The translations under genes and the position numbers were made by a program. Shown in pieces: positions 18,641-27,042 of a stretch of DNA of 64,000 nt. The stretch is from Modestobacter roseus (lineage in GTDB: Bacteria; Actinomycetota; Actinomycetes; Mycobacteriales; Geodermatophilaceae). A model generated the notes under the pieces. That model was not told the DNA's origin and ran no database searches. It saw nothing but the letters and a program-made list of their open reading frames with translations. The stretch lies in assembly GCF_007994135.1 (NCBI RefSeq), contig NZ_VLKF01000001.1, forward strand, positions 186,001-250,000, in the 5' to 3' direction. Each line of letters starts with the position of its first letter. Within the stretch, counting starts at the first letter, position 1.

Positions 18641-19959
18641 TCGCCGCGCTGCGGCTGTGGGCGGGCCTGGCCCGCCGGCAGGGCGGTGACCGGCTGACCA
18701 CCGGTCTGGCGGTGCTCGCGTTCACCGCGGTGACGTGGGCGCTGCTGACCACCCTCGGCGGGGTGCACGCCTTCGTCGAGCGTGCCCGGGCGGAGGCCGA
18801 GGGCTTCGACGAGCTGATCTACGTGGTGCTGTCGCTGACCGCGGCCGCGCTGATCCTGGTGCCGCTGGTGACCCTCGGCGGCGCGGCGGCCCGGCTGGCG
18901 GTCGCCCGGCGGAACGCCCGGATGGCCGCGCTGCGGCTGGCCGGGGCGACCACCGGGCAGGTGTCGGCGATGGCGGTGGCCGAGGCCCTGACCCAGGCGG
19001 TGGCCGGCGCACTGCTCGGGGCGGTGCTCCACGGCGCGACGCTGCCGCTGGTCGCCCTGCTGCCGTTCCAGGGGCGCACGTTCGACGTCGCCGAGCTGTG
19101 GGTGGGCGGCTGGGCGGCGATCGCGCTGCCCGCCGTCCCGCTGGTGGCGCTGGTCTCCGCGCTGGCCGCGCTGCGCCGGGTGGCGATCAGCCCGCTCGGG
19201 GTGGCCCGCCGGCTCCCGCCGAAGCGGCTGTCGTGGACCCGGCTGGTGCCGCTCGTGGCCGTCGGCGGGGTGTTCGCAGCAGCTGCCGGCGGGATGTTCC
19301 AGGTCGAGCTGGTGTTCCTCCTCGCCATCCTGCTGGTGACGCTGGCCGGGGCCATGTGGGTGTTCACGCTGGTCGGGCCGTGGCTGGTCTCGGTGATCGG
19401 CCGGGTCGCCGTCCGCCGGGCGCACAGCGTGCCGACGCTGCTGGCCGCACGCCGGCTGGTCGACGACCCGAAGGCCGCCTGGCGCAGCGTGGGCGGGGTG
19501 GCGCTGATCGCCTTCGTGGCCGGCGTGCTCAGCGTGAGCCCGGCGATGTCGGCCACCGCCGAGGAGGCGGATCGGTACCTGGGCATCGACATCGCCACCG
19601 GGACGGCGGTCACCCTGGTGATCGCCGCGCTGCTGGCCGCGGTCTCGACCGGGGTGACCCAGGCCGGCCGGGCGCTGGACTCCGCCACCGAGTACCGGGC
19701 GCTGCACCTGGCCGGCACCGAGGTGGGTACGCTGCACGCCGCGCGGATGCGGGAGACCGCCCTGCCGCTGGTGGTGTGCGTGGGCGGGGCGTCGGTCACC
19801 TCGCTGCTGATGATCACCCCGTACCTCGACTCGCTGGCGCAGGAGCCGATCGGGCTGGTGCTGTTCGCCGGCTCCGTCGTCGTGGGGTGCGCGCTGGTGC
19901 TGGCCGGCACCGCGGCCAGCCGCCGGATGGTCGACCGCGCTGCGCGGTCGCTCGCCTAG
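18637..19959 (+). CDS. FtsX-like ABC transporter permease
   Basis: 440 residues, GTG start overlapping the ATPase stop. About eight hydrophobic segments in two blocks with the FtsX-type pattern (first helix, then a pair near residues 60-130, later pairs near 200-260 and 310-430). It lacks the large periplasmic MacB domain, so it is the compact actinobacterial form. Partner of the preceding ATPase. Its stop overlaps that of the converging membrane-protein gene. Confidence 0.9.
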   Translation: MIAALRLWAGLARRQGGDRLTTGLAVLAFTAVTWALLTTLGGVHAFVERARAEAEGFDELIYVVLSLTAAALILVPLVTLGGAAARLAVARRNARMAALRLAGATTGQVSAMAVAEALTQAVAGALLGAVLHGATLPLVALLPFQGRTFDVAELWVGGWAAIALPAVPLVALVSALAALRRVAISPLGVARRLPPKRLSWTRLVPLVAVGGVFAAAAGGMFQVELVFLLAILLVTLAGAMWVFTLVGPWLVSVIGRVAVRRAHSVPTLLAARRLVDDPKAAWRSVGGVALIAFVAGVLSVSPAMSATAEEADRYLGIDIATGTAVTLVIAALLAAVSTGVTQAGRALDSATEYRALHLAGTEVGTLHAARMRETALPLVVCVGGASVTSLLMITPYLDSLAQEPIGLVLFAGSVVVGCALVLAGTAASRRMVDRAARSLA

Positions 19960-20453
19960 TGCCCCTGGCGGCGGGCCCGGCGGACGGCGACCAGCGCCCA
20001 CACCGCGGCGACCAGCCACACCGCCAACACGATCAGCAGCAGGTTCCGGTCGTAGTCGCGCGGCAGGAACGACGGGTCGCCGGGGTCGCCGCCGAAGCCC
20101 AGGACGAACGGCAGCGCGACGAGCGACAGCACACCGCTGACCAGTGCGGCGACCACCACGGGCCCCCGCGCGGGCCGGGGGAGGAACCGGGCGGCGAGCC
20201 AGCCCAGGCCGATCCAGAGCGGTGCGATCACCAGGTCGTGCAGCAGTGCGCTGCCGAGGAACCAGGTGCCCCAGGCCAGCAGCGGCACCCGCCCACCCGC
20301 GCCGACCAGGCCGAACGCCCCGTAGCCGACCGCGGCCAGCCCGGGGACGAGGAACAGCCAGCGCCACCACGGGGTCAGTGCCGAGGTGGCCGGCCGCCTC
20401 GGGTCGGATGCGTACGGGGTGGACCCGCCCGCTGTGCGGGAGCTGGTGCTCAT
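19956..20453 (-). CDS. Four-helix membrane protein of the molybdopterin operon
   Basis: 165 residues from ATG 20453, which overlaps the stop of the oxidoreductase upstream. About four hydrophobic segments (near residues 32-50, 56-84, 94-118, 135-155), the last followed by a basic end (RRARRQGH). I do not recognise a family. By position it could support the cytochrome/molybdopterin enzyme. Last gene of the four-gene minus-strand operon 23054 to 19956. Confidence 0.8.
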   Translation of the reverse strand: MSTSSRTAGGSTPYASDPRRPATSALTPWWRWLFLVPGLAAVGYGAFGLVGAGGRVPLLAWGTWFLGSALLHDLVIAPLWIGLGWLAARFLPRPARGPVVVAALVSGVLSLVALPFVLGFGGDPGDPSFLPRDYDRNLLLIVLAVWLVAAVWALVAVRRARRQGH

Positions 20454-21706
20454 GCGCCGATCCCGCCGGTGCCGGGCGCGATCCGGGTGATCCACTTGGT
20501 CTGCATGACGCCGGGCCGGTTGGGCGCGATCAGCCGCACCGGGTAGCCGTGGTCGAGGTCCAGCGGCTCGCCGGACAGCTGCAGCGCCAGCAGCGTCCGC
20601 GGGCTGGTCGCGTGCGGCGGGCGCACCGTCGAGACCCGGTAGAGCCCGCCGGTCTGCAGCGACTCGACGGTCACCGAGGTGTCCGCCGGGATGCCGGCTG
20701 CCGCCAGCACGTCGCGGAGCCGGGGGCCGGTCCAGTCGCCGTCCGCGCTCCACCCCTCGACGCAGGTGATCGGCAGCCGCTCGGTGTGCTGGTCGAAGCC
20801 GGCCAGGTCGGCCAGGCTGAGCTCCAACCGTTCCGGGCCCTCCACGACCAGCCGGAAGGCGGGATCGACCGCGGTCTCGGTGACCCCGGCACCGGCAGCG
20901 GTCTGGTTGACCGGCACCCCCTGGGGGCCGACGCCGGGCGCTCGCGGGGCGAGGCCGGAGACCGGGCTCAGCGCGCTGATCGTCTGGCCCCAGGTGGTCA
21001 GGGCGACCGCCCCGACGCCGAGGCCGGTGGCCAGCACGAAGGTGCGCCGGGACACCGCGCCGTCCTCCGCGGCGGCATCGGTGGCGGCCACCTCGTCCGC
21101 CTGCGCCGCGGCCAGCCCGGCGGTCGCCGCAGGAGAGCCACGGCGGGCCAGCCCCCGCCGGATCTGCGGGGCGTAGGCGCCGACGTGCACGGCGACGGCG
21201 CCGATGGCGATCCAGCCGGTCCAGTAGTGCGCGACCGTGAAGAAGAAGCCGAACGGGTACCACTGGCTGATGTTGATCAGGCCGGTGGCCAGCTGCATGA
21301 CGCCGGCGCCCACCAGCACCAGGATCGACAGCCGGCTGACCACCCCGGCCACGGTGGACACCGGCGGCCAGCGGAACAGCTCCGGGTAGACCGTCCACAG
21401 CTTGACCAGGATCAGTGGGATGGCTGCCAGGCCCACGGCGACGTGGGTGCCCTGGGTGACCCGGTACAGCCACACCGGCTCGGCCGGCCAGGTGAACCAG
21501 CCCGGTGGCTGCTGGATCCAGTGGCTGATCAGCCCGGTGCCGAAGCAGACCAGGAAGGCCGCCCCCAGCCACACCCCGACCCGGGCGGTGCGCCGCTCGG
21601 AGTGCAGCGGACTGGGGAAGGCACCGCGCCGGAAGGGGCCGCGGCGCAGCCCCTCCGGGGGGTCGGGCAGCCGGGCGCCGAGCAGCCGGTCCAGGGCGGC
21701 GGTCAC
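20450..21706 (-). CDS. Membrane cytochrome b-like domain fused to molybdopterin oxidoreductase
   Basis: 418 residues from GTG 21706. The first about 200 residues hold four to five membrane helices with well-placed histidines (GTHVAVGL, VAHYWTGW, AVHVGAY), like a b-type cytochrome. A second Arg-Arg stretch (SRRTFVLATGLG, near residue 222) starts another membrane segment. The outer domain is sulfite-oxidase/YedY-like: ITCVEGWS (Cys likely binds Mo, near residue 318), LDHGYPVRLIAPN, KWITRI. It probably passes electrons between an extracytoplasmic substrate and the quinone pool. GTGA overlap with the DUF2064 gene. Confidence 0.87.
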   Translation of the reverse strand: MTAALDRLLGARLPDPPEGLRRGPFRRGAFPSPLHSERRTARVGVWLGAAFLVCFGTGLISHWIQQPPGWFTWPAEPVWLYRVTQGTHVAVGLAAIPLILVKLWTVYPELFRWPPVSTVAGVVSRLSILVLVGAGVMQLATGLINISQWYPFGFFFTVAHYWTGWIAIGAVAVHVGAYAPQIRRGLARRGSPAATAGLAAAQADEVAATDAAAEDGAVSRRTFVLATGLGVGAVALTTWGQTISALSPVSGLAPRAPGVGPQGVPVNQTAAGAGVTETAVDPAFRLVVEGPERLELSLADLAGFDQHTERLPITCVEGWSADGDWTGPRLRDVLAAAGIPADTSVTVESLQTGGLYRVSTVRPPHATSPRTLLALQLSGEPLDLDHGYPVRLIAPNRPGVMQTKWITRIAPGTGGIGA

Positions 21707-22374
21707 GGCAGCCCCGCCGCCACCTCGTCCACGGTGCGGCGGGTGCGGCTGTCCGGCGGGCAGAGCGCGGCCACCGCGACCGCGTCGGGGAAGTGGTCGA
21801 CGTCGGTGAGCTGCGGCAGGTCGAGCACGGTCAGCCCGGCGCCCTCCAGCGCGGCCCGGGTCAGCACCGCGGTGTCGTCGCGGGACATCGGCACGTCGGG
21901 CAGCACCTGCGCGCCGTCGGGGGAGTGCAGGCCGAGCGCCCACCAGCCGCCGTCGGGGGCGACCCCGAGGACCGCCGTCCCCGGACCGGCGTCGACCAGC
22001 CGGTCCAGCGAGGCCGCGAGCAGCTCCGGGGTCACCTGCGGGGTGTCCATCCCGATGAGCAGCGTCGGGGTGGTCGCGTGTGCCCCGGCCATCGCGTCGG
22101 CGAAGGCGGCGGCCAGCCGGGTGCCGAGGTCGCCGTCGACCTGCGGGACGACGACGCAGCCGGACAGGTCGAGGTCCCGGGGCGCGCCGTCGAGGGCGAC
22201 CACCCGGCGGGCGACGTCGCTGGCCCGGACGACGTCGAGGGTGTCGCCGACCGCGGCCGAGGCGATCGCGGCGGCCTGCTCGGGGGTGCACGGCGGGGTG
22301 AGCCGGGTCTTGCTCCTGCCCGGCACCGGCGCCTTGGTGATCACCAGCAGCTGGGTCACCGTCGTCGGGGTCAT
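21703..22374 (-). CDS. DUF2064 / TIGR04282 nucleotidyltransferase-like glycosyltransferase
   Basis: 223 residues. ITKAPVPGRSKTRL at the N-terminus is the TIGR04282 nucleotide-binding signature; LIGMDTPQVTPELL and GVAPDGGWWALGL complete the GT-A-like fold. The ATG overlaps the stop of the GT2 gene (ATGA) and its own stop overlaps the oxidoreductase GTG. Function is not established for the family; linkage with a GT2 enzyme suggests a shared glycolipid or cofactor pathway. Confidence 0.9.
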   Translation of the reverse strand: MTPTTVTQLLVITKAPVPGRSKTRLTPPCTPEQAAAIASAAVGDTLDVVRASDVARRVVALDGAPRDLDLSGCVVVPQVDGDLGTRLAAAFADAMAGAHATTPTLLIGMDTPQVTPELLAASLDRLVDAGPGTAVLGVAPDGGWWALGLHSPDGAQVLPDVPMSRDDTAVLTRAALEGAGLTVLDLPQLTDVDHFPDAVAVAALCPPDSRTRRTVDEVAAGLP

Positions 22375-23054
22375 CGCGCCAGCACCTCCCGCATGTCCCG
22401 GATCGTGCGCAGCGTGCCCAGCGCGGTGCCGGTCACCTTGGACTTCGTCCCCTCGGCGCGGGGGGCGTAGTCGACGTCGACCTCGATGATCCGCCAGCCG
22501 GCGTCGGCGGCCCGGGTGACCATCTCCAGCGGGTAGCCGAACCGGCGGTCGGTGATGCCCAGGGCGAGCAGCGCCTCGCGGCGTCCGGCGCGCATCGGCC
22601 CCAGGTCGCGCAGCGCCAGCCCGGTGCGGCGGCGGAGCATCACGCTTAGCGCGGTGTTGGCGACCCGGGCGTGCAGCGGCCAGGCGCTGCGGTGCGTGGG
22701 CCGGCGCCGGCCGAGCACCAGGTCGGCCTCCCCGGCCAGCACCGGGTCGGCGACCGTCGGCAGGTCGGCGGGGTCCATCGAGGCATCGGCGTCGCAGAAG
22801 CAGACGACGTCGGCGGTGGCCGCCTCCAGCCCGGCGTGCGCGGCGGCGCCGAACCCCCGCTGAGGCACGTGCACGACGGTCGCGCCGTGGTCGGCGGCGA
22901 TCTGCGCCGAGCCGTCGGTCGAGCCGTTGTCGGCCACGATCGCGCGGTAGCCGGCGGGCAGCCGGGTGAGCACCGCGGGCAGCGCTCCGGCTTCGTTCAG
23001 GCAGGGGAAGACGACGTCCGGCACGAACGGACGGTAGCCGGGTTCGACGGTCAT
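22371..23054 (-). CDS. Family 2 glycosyltransferase (DPM/DPG-synthase-like)
   Basis: 227 residues, GT-A fold: VVFPCLNEAGALPAVL, ADNGSTDGS, CDADASMDPADLP (the DxD-type metal site), then a helix with LRDLGPMRA and GYPLEMV. No membrane helices, so soluble or peripheral. Resembles dolichyl- or polyprenyl-phosphate sugar synthases. First gene of the operon; start ATG 23054. It is not the GT81 enzyme GpgS that mycobacteria encode in this neighbourhood. Confidence 0.9.
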   Translation of the reverse strand: MTVEPGYRPFVPDVVFPCLNEAGALPAVLTRLPAGYRAIVADNGSTDGSAQIAADHGATVVHVPQRGFGAAAHAGLEAATADVVCFCDADASMDPADLPTVADPVLAGEADLVLGRRRPTHRSAWPLHARVANTALSVMLRRRTGLALRDLGPMRAGRREALLALGITDRRFGYPLEMVTRAADAGWRIIEVDVDYAPRAEGTKSKVTGTALGTLRTIRDMREVLAR

Positions 23055-23120
23055 CGCCTGCTGTTCGGTCGTGGACCACCGATCGGATGACCTCGACCGG
23101 CCGGCCCGGCGCCGCGCCCC

Positions 23121-23126
23121 TACTCT
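23121..23126 (+). promoter_or_regulatory. -10 box of the polytopic membrane protein gene
   Basis: TACTCT ending 7 nt before GTG 23134; leaderless-type spacing. Confidence 0.5.
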
Positions 23127-23133
23127 CGACCCG

Positions 23134-24486
23134 GTGCAGACGGCGCCCGCTCCGGTCGAGTCCCCGCGGGGCGGGCAGCGCCGGCCCCTGGTCGCCGTCG
23201 CGCTGACCGCGCTCGTCGTCGTGGTCACCGGGTTCGTCGGCTGGCGGCTGAGCGAGAACGGCGTCGTCCTCCACCTGCTCGGCGGGTACGTGCTGCGCGG
23301 CGGCTTCGGCGTGGTGCTCACCCCGGCTGTGCTGCTGCCGGTGGCCGTCGGGCTCGCCGGCGTGCTGTGGGGGCCGGCGCTGGCTGCCCGGGCGAGCTGG
23401 CGGCTGCTGCTGCCGGCGTCGGCGCTCGCCTCCGCCGGCTGGGCCGTGGGGTTGGCGCTGAGCTCCGGGGTGCACCGGCTGACCGAGCCGCTGGACTCGG
23501 TCTACGAGTACCCGAACGACGTGCCCCGGGTGGGCTCGATCGGCCAGTTCCTGTCCGGGTTCGCCGCCTCGGTCCCGGCCGACTCCGCGGACCCGTGGAC
23601 CACCCACGTCGCCGGCCACCCACCCGGCGCCCTGCTCGCCTTCGTGGCCCTCGACCGGCTGGGCCTCAGCGGACTCGGCTGGGCGGCGGCGCTGTGCGTC
23701 GCCGGCGGGGCGCTCGCCGTCCCCGCGGTGCTCGTCACGGTGCGGGCGGTGGCCGACGAGGCGAGCGCCCGGGTGGTGGCGCCGTTCCTGGTGCTCGCGC
23801 CGGTCGCGCTGTGGGTGGCGACCAGCGCCGACGCGTTCTTCGCCGGGGTGGCCGCCTGGGGCGTCGCGTTGCTCGCGACGGCGGCCGCCCGTGCGCCGGG
23901 CCTCGCGGCCGACCTGCGTGCCCTCGGCGGGGGGGTGCTGATGGGGGCGGCGTTGTTCCTCTCCTTCGGGCTCACCGCGCTCGGCCTGGTCGTGCTCGTC
24001 GTGGTGCTGGTGCACCGTGGGCGGCTCGGCTGGGTCGGGGTGGCCCGGGTGCTCGGCGTCGGCGCGGTGGGCGTGCTGCTCGTGGTCGCCGCCTTCGCCG
24101 TCGGCGGCTACTGGTGGGTGGAAGGCTTCACCGTCGCCGGGGACCGGGTGCGCTCCGGCCCGTCGTACGCGAACCGGCCGCTGCCGTTCTTCCTGGTCAG
24201 CAACCTGGCCGCCGGTGCGCTGGCCATCGGGCCGGCCGCGGTCGCCGGTCTCGCCTCGCTGCGCCGCCACCGGCTGGCGCTGGTGCCGCTGGCCGCGCTC
24301 GCCGGCGTCCTGGTCTCCGACGCCACCGGGCTGGTGCGCGGGGAGACCGAGCGGATCTGGCTGCCGTTCTACGTCTGGCTGCTGGTGGCGACGGTTTTCC
24401 TGCCGCCGCGCCAGCGCCGGGTCTGGCTGGCGGCCGCGGTCGTGCTGGCGATCGCGATCGAGGTCGTCGTCCGCACCGAGTGGTGA
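23134..24486 (+). CDS. Polytopic membrane protein, GT-C glycosyltransferase-like
   Basis: 450 residues with about eleven hydrophobic segments. The first outer loop (about residues 108-155) holds acidic and aromatic residues (LDSVYEYPNDVPR) and then HVAGHPPGALLAF, an arrangement common in polyprenyl-phosphate-dependent GT-C mannosyltransferases. A later loop (RSGPSYANRPLPFF, then GLVRGETERIWLPFY) also fits. Start chosen at GTG 23134 because TACTCT lies 7 nt upstream; the frame extends upstream to 23071. Divergent from the GT2 gene, which could make its lipid-linked sugar donor. Specific activity unproven. Confidence 0.82.
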   Translation: MQTAPAPVESPRGGQRRPLVAVALTALVVVVTGFVGWRLSENGVVLHLLGGYVLRGGFGVVLTPAVLLPVAVGLAGVLWGPALAARASWRLLLPASALASAGWAVGLALSSGVHRLTEPLDSVYEYPNDVPRVGSIGQFLSGFAASVPADSADPWTTHVAGHPPGALLAFVALDRLGLSGLGWAAALCVAGGALAVPAVLVTVRAVADEASARVVAPFLVLAPVALWVATSADAFFAGVAAWGVALLATAAARAPGLAADLRALGGGVLMGAALFLSFGLTALGLVVLVVVLVHRGRLGWVGVARVLGVGAVGVLLVVAAFAVGGYWWVEGFTVAGDRVRSGPSYANRPLPFFLVSNLAAGALAIGPAAVAGLASLRRHRLALVPLAALAGVLVSDATGLVRGETERIWLPFYVWLLVATVFLPPRQRRVWLAAAVVLAIAIEVVVRTEW

Positions 24487-24530
24487 CCCGCGCATGATGT
24501 CCCGGTGACCGGGGTGTCGGGGGTGGTTCG

Positions 24531-25436
24531 GTGAGCCGGCGGGGCTGGGCGCTGTTCGTCGCGATGGCGGTGATCTGGGGCGTCCCGTACCTGCTGATCA
24601 AGGTCGCGGTCGGCGAGTTCTCCCCGGTGCTGGTCGTCTTCGCCCGCTGTGCGATCGGTGCCGCGGTGCTGCTGCCCTGGACGATCGCCCGCGGCCAGCT
24701 GCGCCCGGCGCTGCGGCACTGGCGGGCGCTGCTGCTGTTCACCGTGCTGGAGATGACCGGGCCGTGGCTGCTGCTGTCCTGGGCCGAGCAGTCGCTGTCC
24801 AGCTCGCTCACCGGGCTGCTGGTGGCCGCCGTCCCGTTCGTCGCGGCGCTCACCGCCCGGCTGGCCGGCGACGAGGACCGGCTGTCCCCGGTGCGGGTGG
24901 TGGGCATGCTGATCGGCGTCGTCGGCATCGCCGCGCTGCTCGGGCTGGACGTCGGGGGCGCCCAGCTGTCCGCGATCGGCGCCGTCGCCCTGGTGGTGGT
25001 CGGTTACGCGACCGCGCCGATGGTGGTCACCCGCGCGCTGCCCGACGTCCCCGGCGTCGCGGTCGCCGCCATCGCGCTGACGGTCACCGCGCTGGTCTAC
25101 GCCCCGTTCGCGCTGCCCCAGGTCGGCGAGCTGCCCGGCGCCCCGGCGGACGCGCTGGTGTCGGTGGCCGTGCTCGGGCTGGTCTGCACGGCCCTCGCGC
25201 TGGCGCTGTTCTTCGCGCTGATCCGCGAGGCCGGGCCGCAGCGGGCACTGGTGATCACCTTCGTGAACCCGGCGGTCGCCGTCCTGCTCGGGGTGCTGCT
25301 GCTCGACGAGCCGTTCACCCTCGGCCTGGCCGTCGGCCTGCCGCTGGTGCTGCTCGGCTGCGTGCTGGCCACCCGCCGCAGCCCCACCCGCCCCCGTCGC
25401 TCGGAGCTGACCGAGGTCGACAGCGCCGTCCCCTGA
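24531..25436 (+). CDS. EamA-family (DMT) transporter
   Basis: 301 residues, ten membrane segments in two EamA repeats. The first begins WALFVAMAVIWGVPYLLIK and the second AIGAVALVVVGYATAPMVV; EAGPQRALVITFVNP near the end of the second is typical. GTG 24531 is the first in-frame start; no clear ribosome site is seen, so the start is the least certain part. Exports small metabolites in known members; substrate unknown. A carboxylesterase gene follows after 21 bp. Confidence 0.9.
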   Translation: MSRRGWALFVAMAVIWGVPYLLIKVAVGEFSPVLVVFARCAIGAAVLLPWTIARGQLRPALRHWRALLLFTVLEMTGPWLLLSWAEQSLSSSLTGLLVAAVPFVAALTARLAGDEDRLSPVRVVGMLIGVVGIAALLGLDVGGAQLSAIGAVALVVVGYATAPMVVTRALPDVPGVAVAAIALTVTALVYAPFALPQVGELPGAPADALVSVAVLGLVCTALALALFFALIREAGPQRALVITFVNPAVAVLLGVLLLDEPFTLGLAVGLPLVLLGCVLATRRSPTRPRRSELTEVDSAVP

Positions 25437-25457
25437 CCCCCACCCGAGGAGCAGTCC

Positions 25458-26990
25458 ATGACCGAACCGTCGACGTCGCCGGTGGTCCGTACCCGTGCCG
25501 GCGCGGTCCGCGGCCGCACCGAGCAGGGGCTGGCGGTGTTCCGCGGCATCCCGTTCGCCGCCCCGCCCGTGGGCCCGCTGCGGTTCCAGGCACCGCGGCC
25601 CGCCCGGCCGTGGGACGGCGTCCGCGAGGCCGACGTCTTCGGGCCCCCGCCGCCCCAGGCGCCGATGGGCCCGCCGCCCCCGGAGCCGCCCCACCCGGGG
25701 CCGGTGCGGCACGACCCGACGGACTGGCTGACCCTGAACGTGTGGACACCGGACCCCGGCGCCACCGGGCTGCCGGTGCTGGTCTGGGTCTACGGCGGCG
25801 CCTACCGGATGGGCCGCGCCGACGTGCCCGAGTACGACGCCGCCGCCCTGGCCCGCACCGGCGCCGTGGTCGTCACCGCCAACCACCGGGTCGGCGTCGA
25901 GGGCTGGGCGGAGTTCGACGGCGCCCCGGCCAACCGTGCCCTGCTCGACGTCGAGGCGACGCTGCGCTGGGTGCAGGCGGAGATCGCGGCGTTCGGCGGG
26001 GACCCGGCGCGGGTGACGGTGTTCGGTGAGTCGGCCGGGGCCGGCATCATCGCCGGGCTGCTGGTGATGCCGACGGCCCGCGGGCTGTTCGCCCAGGCGG
26101 TGCTGCAGAGCGTGCCCGGCACCTGGTTCACCCCGGAGCTGGCGCGCGACGTGGGCGCCGAGCTGGTCGCGCCGCTGGGCCTGCCGGCGACGGCGGCCGC
26201 GCTCGCCGACGTCCCACCGCAACGGCTGGTGGACGCCCTCACCGAGCTCGACCGGCGGCTGCCGCAGCTGGACCGCTGGGGGTTGGTGTCGCACACCCCG
26301 ACGCCGTTCTCGCCGGTGGTCGACGGCGAGGTGCTGTCCACCGACCCGTGGACCGGGCTGACCGGCGGCGCCGCGCGCGACGTGCCGCTGGTGGTCGGGC
26401 ACAACCGGGACGAGTGGCGGCTGTTCCTCGCGCTGGGCGGCCAGGTCGGCACCGTCACCGAGGAGCAGGCGGCCACGGCGATGGCGGTGTTCGGCCCGGG
26501 GGCGACGCCGGAGACGCGGATGCGGGCGGCGTACCCGGAGGCATCGCCCGAGGAGCTGTTCGTCCTGGCGCACTCCGACCGGATGTTCCGGGTGCCGAGC
26601 CTGGACGTGGCGCGGGCGCAGACCGCGGGCGGCGGCCGGGCGCACCTGTACGAGCTGACCTGGCCCGCGCCGGGCGGAGGTGGCGTGTTCGGCGCCTGTC
26701 ACGCCCTCGACGTCCCGCTGGTGTTCGGCCGGCTGGACGCCGGCCTCGGCGCGCAGCTGCTGGGCACCCCGCCGCCGGCCGAGGCCGCCGAGGTCTCCGC
26801 GCAGCTGCAGGGCGCCTGGACCGCCTTCGCCCGGGACGGCGACCCCGGGTGGCCGGCGTTCGACGAGCGGCGGGCGCTCACCCGGGTGTTCGACACCGGC
26901 GAGCGGGGCGGCGTACGGCCCTACCCCGAGCAGCCCACCCGCGACCTGTGGCGGGGCGCGCCGATCAGCCTGCTCGACCTCCGCGCCTGA
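25458..26990 (+). CDS. Type-B carboxylesterase/lipase
   Basis: 510 residues, alpha/beta-hydrolase. GLAVFRGIPFAAPPVG near the N-terminus, WVYGGAY (oxyanion hole region) and VFGESAGAG (nucleophile Ser near residue 195) are type-B signatures; the catalytic His is probably in FGACHALDVPLVFG. No signal peptide, so cytoplasmic. ATG 25458 is preceded by GAGGAG. A 10-bp-stem hairpin 11 bp after the stop ends transcription. Substrate not predictable. Confidence 0.93.
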   Translation: MTEPSTSPVVRTRAGAVRGRTEQGLAVFRGIPFAAPPVGPLRFQAPRPARPWDGVREADVFGPPPPQAPMGPPPPEPPHPGPVRHDPTDWLTLNVWTPDPGATGLPVLVWVYGGAYRMGRADVPEYDAAALARTGAVVVTANHRVGVEGWAEFDGAPANRALLDVEATLRWVQAEIAAFGGDPARVTVFGESAGAGIIAGLLVMPTARGLFAQAVLQSVPGTWFTPELARDVGAELVAPLGLPATAAALADVPPQRLVDALTELDRRLPQLDRWGLVSHTPTPFSPVVDGEVLSTDPWTGLTGGAARDVPLVVGHNRDEWRLFLALGGQVGTVTEEQAATAMAVFGPGATPETRMRAAYPEASPEELFVLAHSDRMFRVPSLDVARAQTAGGGRAHLYELTWPAPGGGGVFGACHALDVPLVFGRLDAGLGAQLLGTPPPAEAAEVSAQLQGAWTAFARDGDPGWPAFDERRALTRVFDTGERGGVRPYPEQPTRDLWRGAPISLLDLRA

Positions 26991-27000
26991 CCCCGTACCC

Positions 27001-27030
27001 GTCCCGCCGACATGGCCATCTCGGCGGGAC
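27001..27030. terminator. Bidirectional hairpin terminator
   Basis: Perfect 10-bp stem GTCCCGCCGA / TCGGCGGGAC with a 10-nt loop, lying between two convergent genes (carboxylesterase and epimerase). Confidence 0.6.
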
Positions 27031-27042
27031 GGCGAGGTGCGC

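Noticed and set aside
17930..20453. Antibiotic biosynthesis or resistance island around the ABC genes
   Set aside because: No synthase, tailoring or regulator genes typical of such clusters; exporters alone are not evidence.
22371..23054. GT2 gene as gpgS (glucosylglycerate pathway)
   Set aside because: Too short at 227 residues and of DPM/DPG-synthase type, whereas GpgS is a longer GT81 enzyme.
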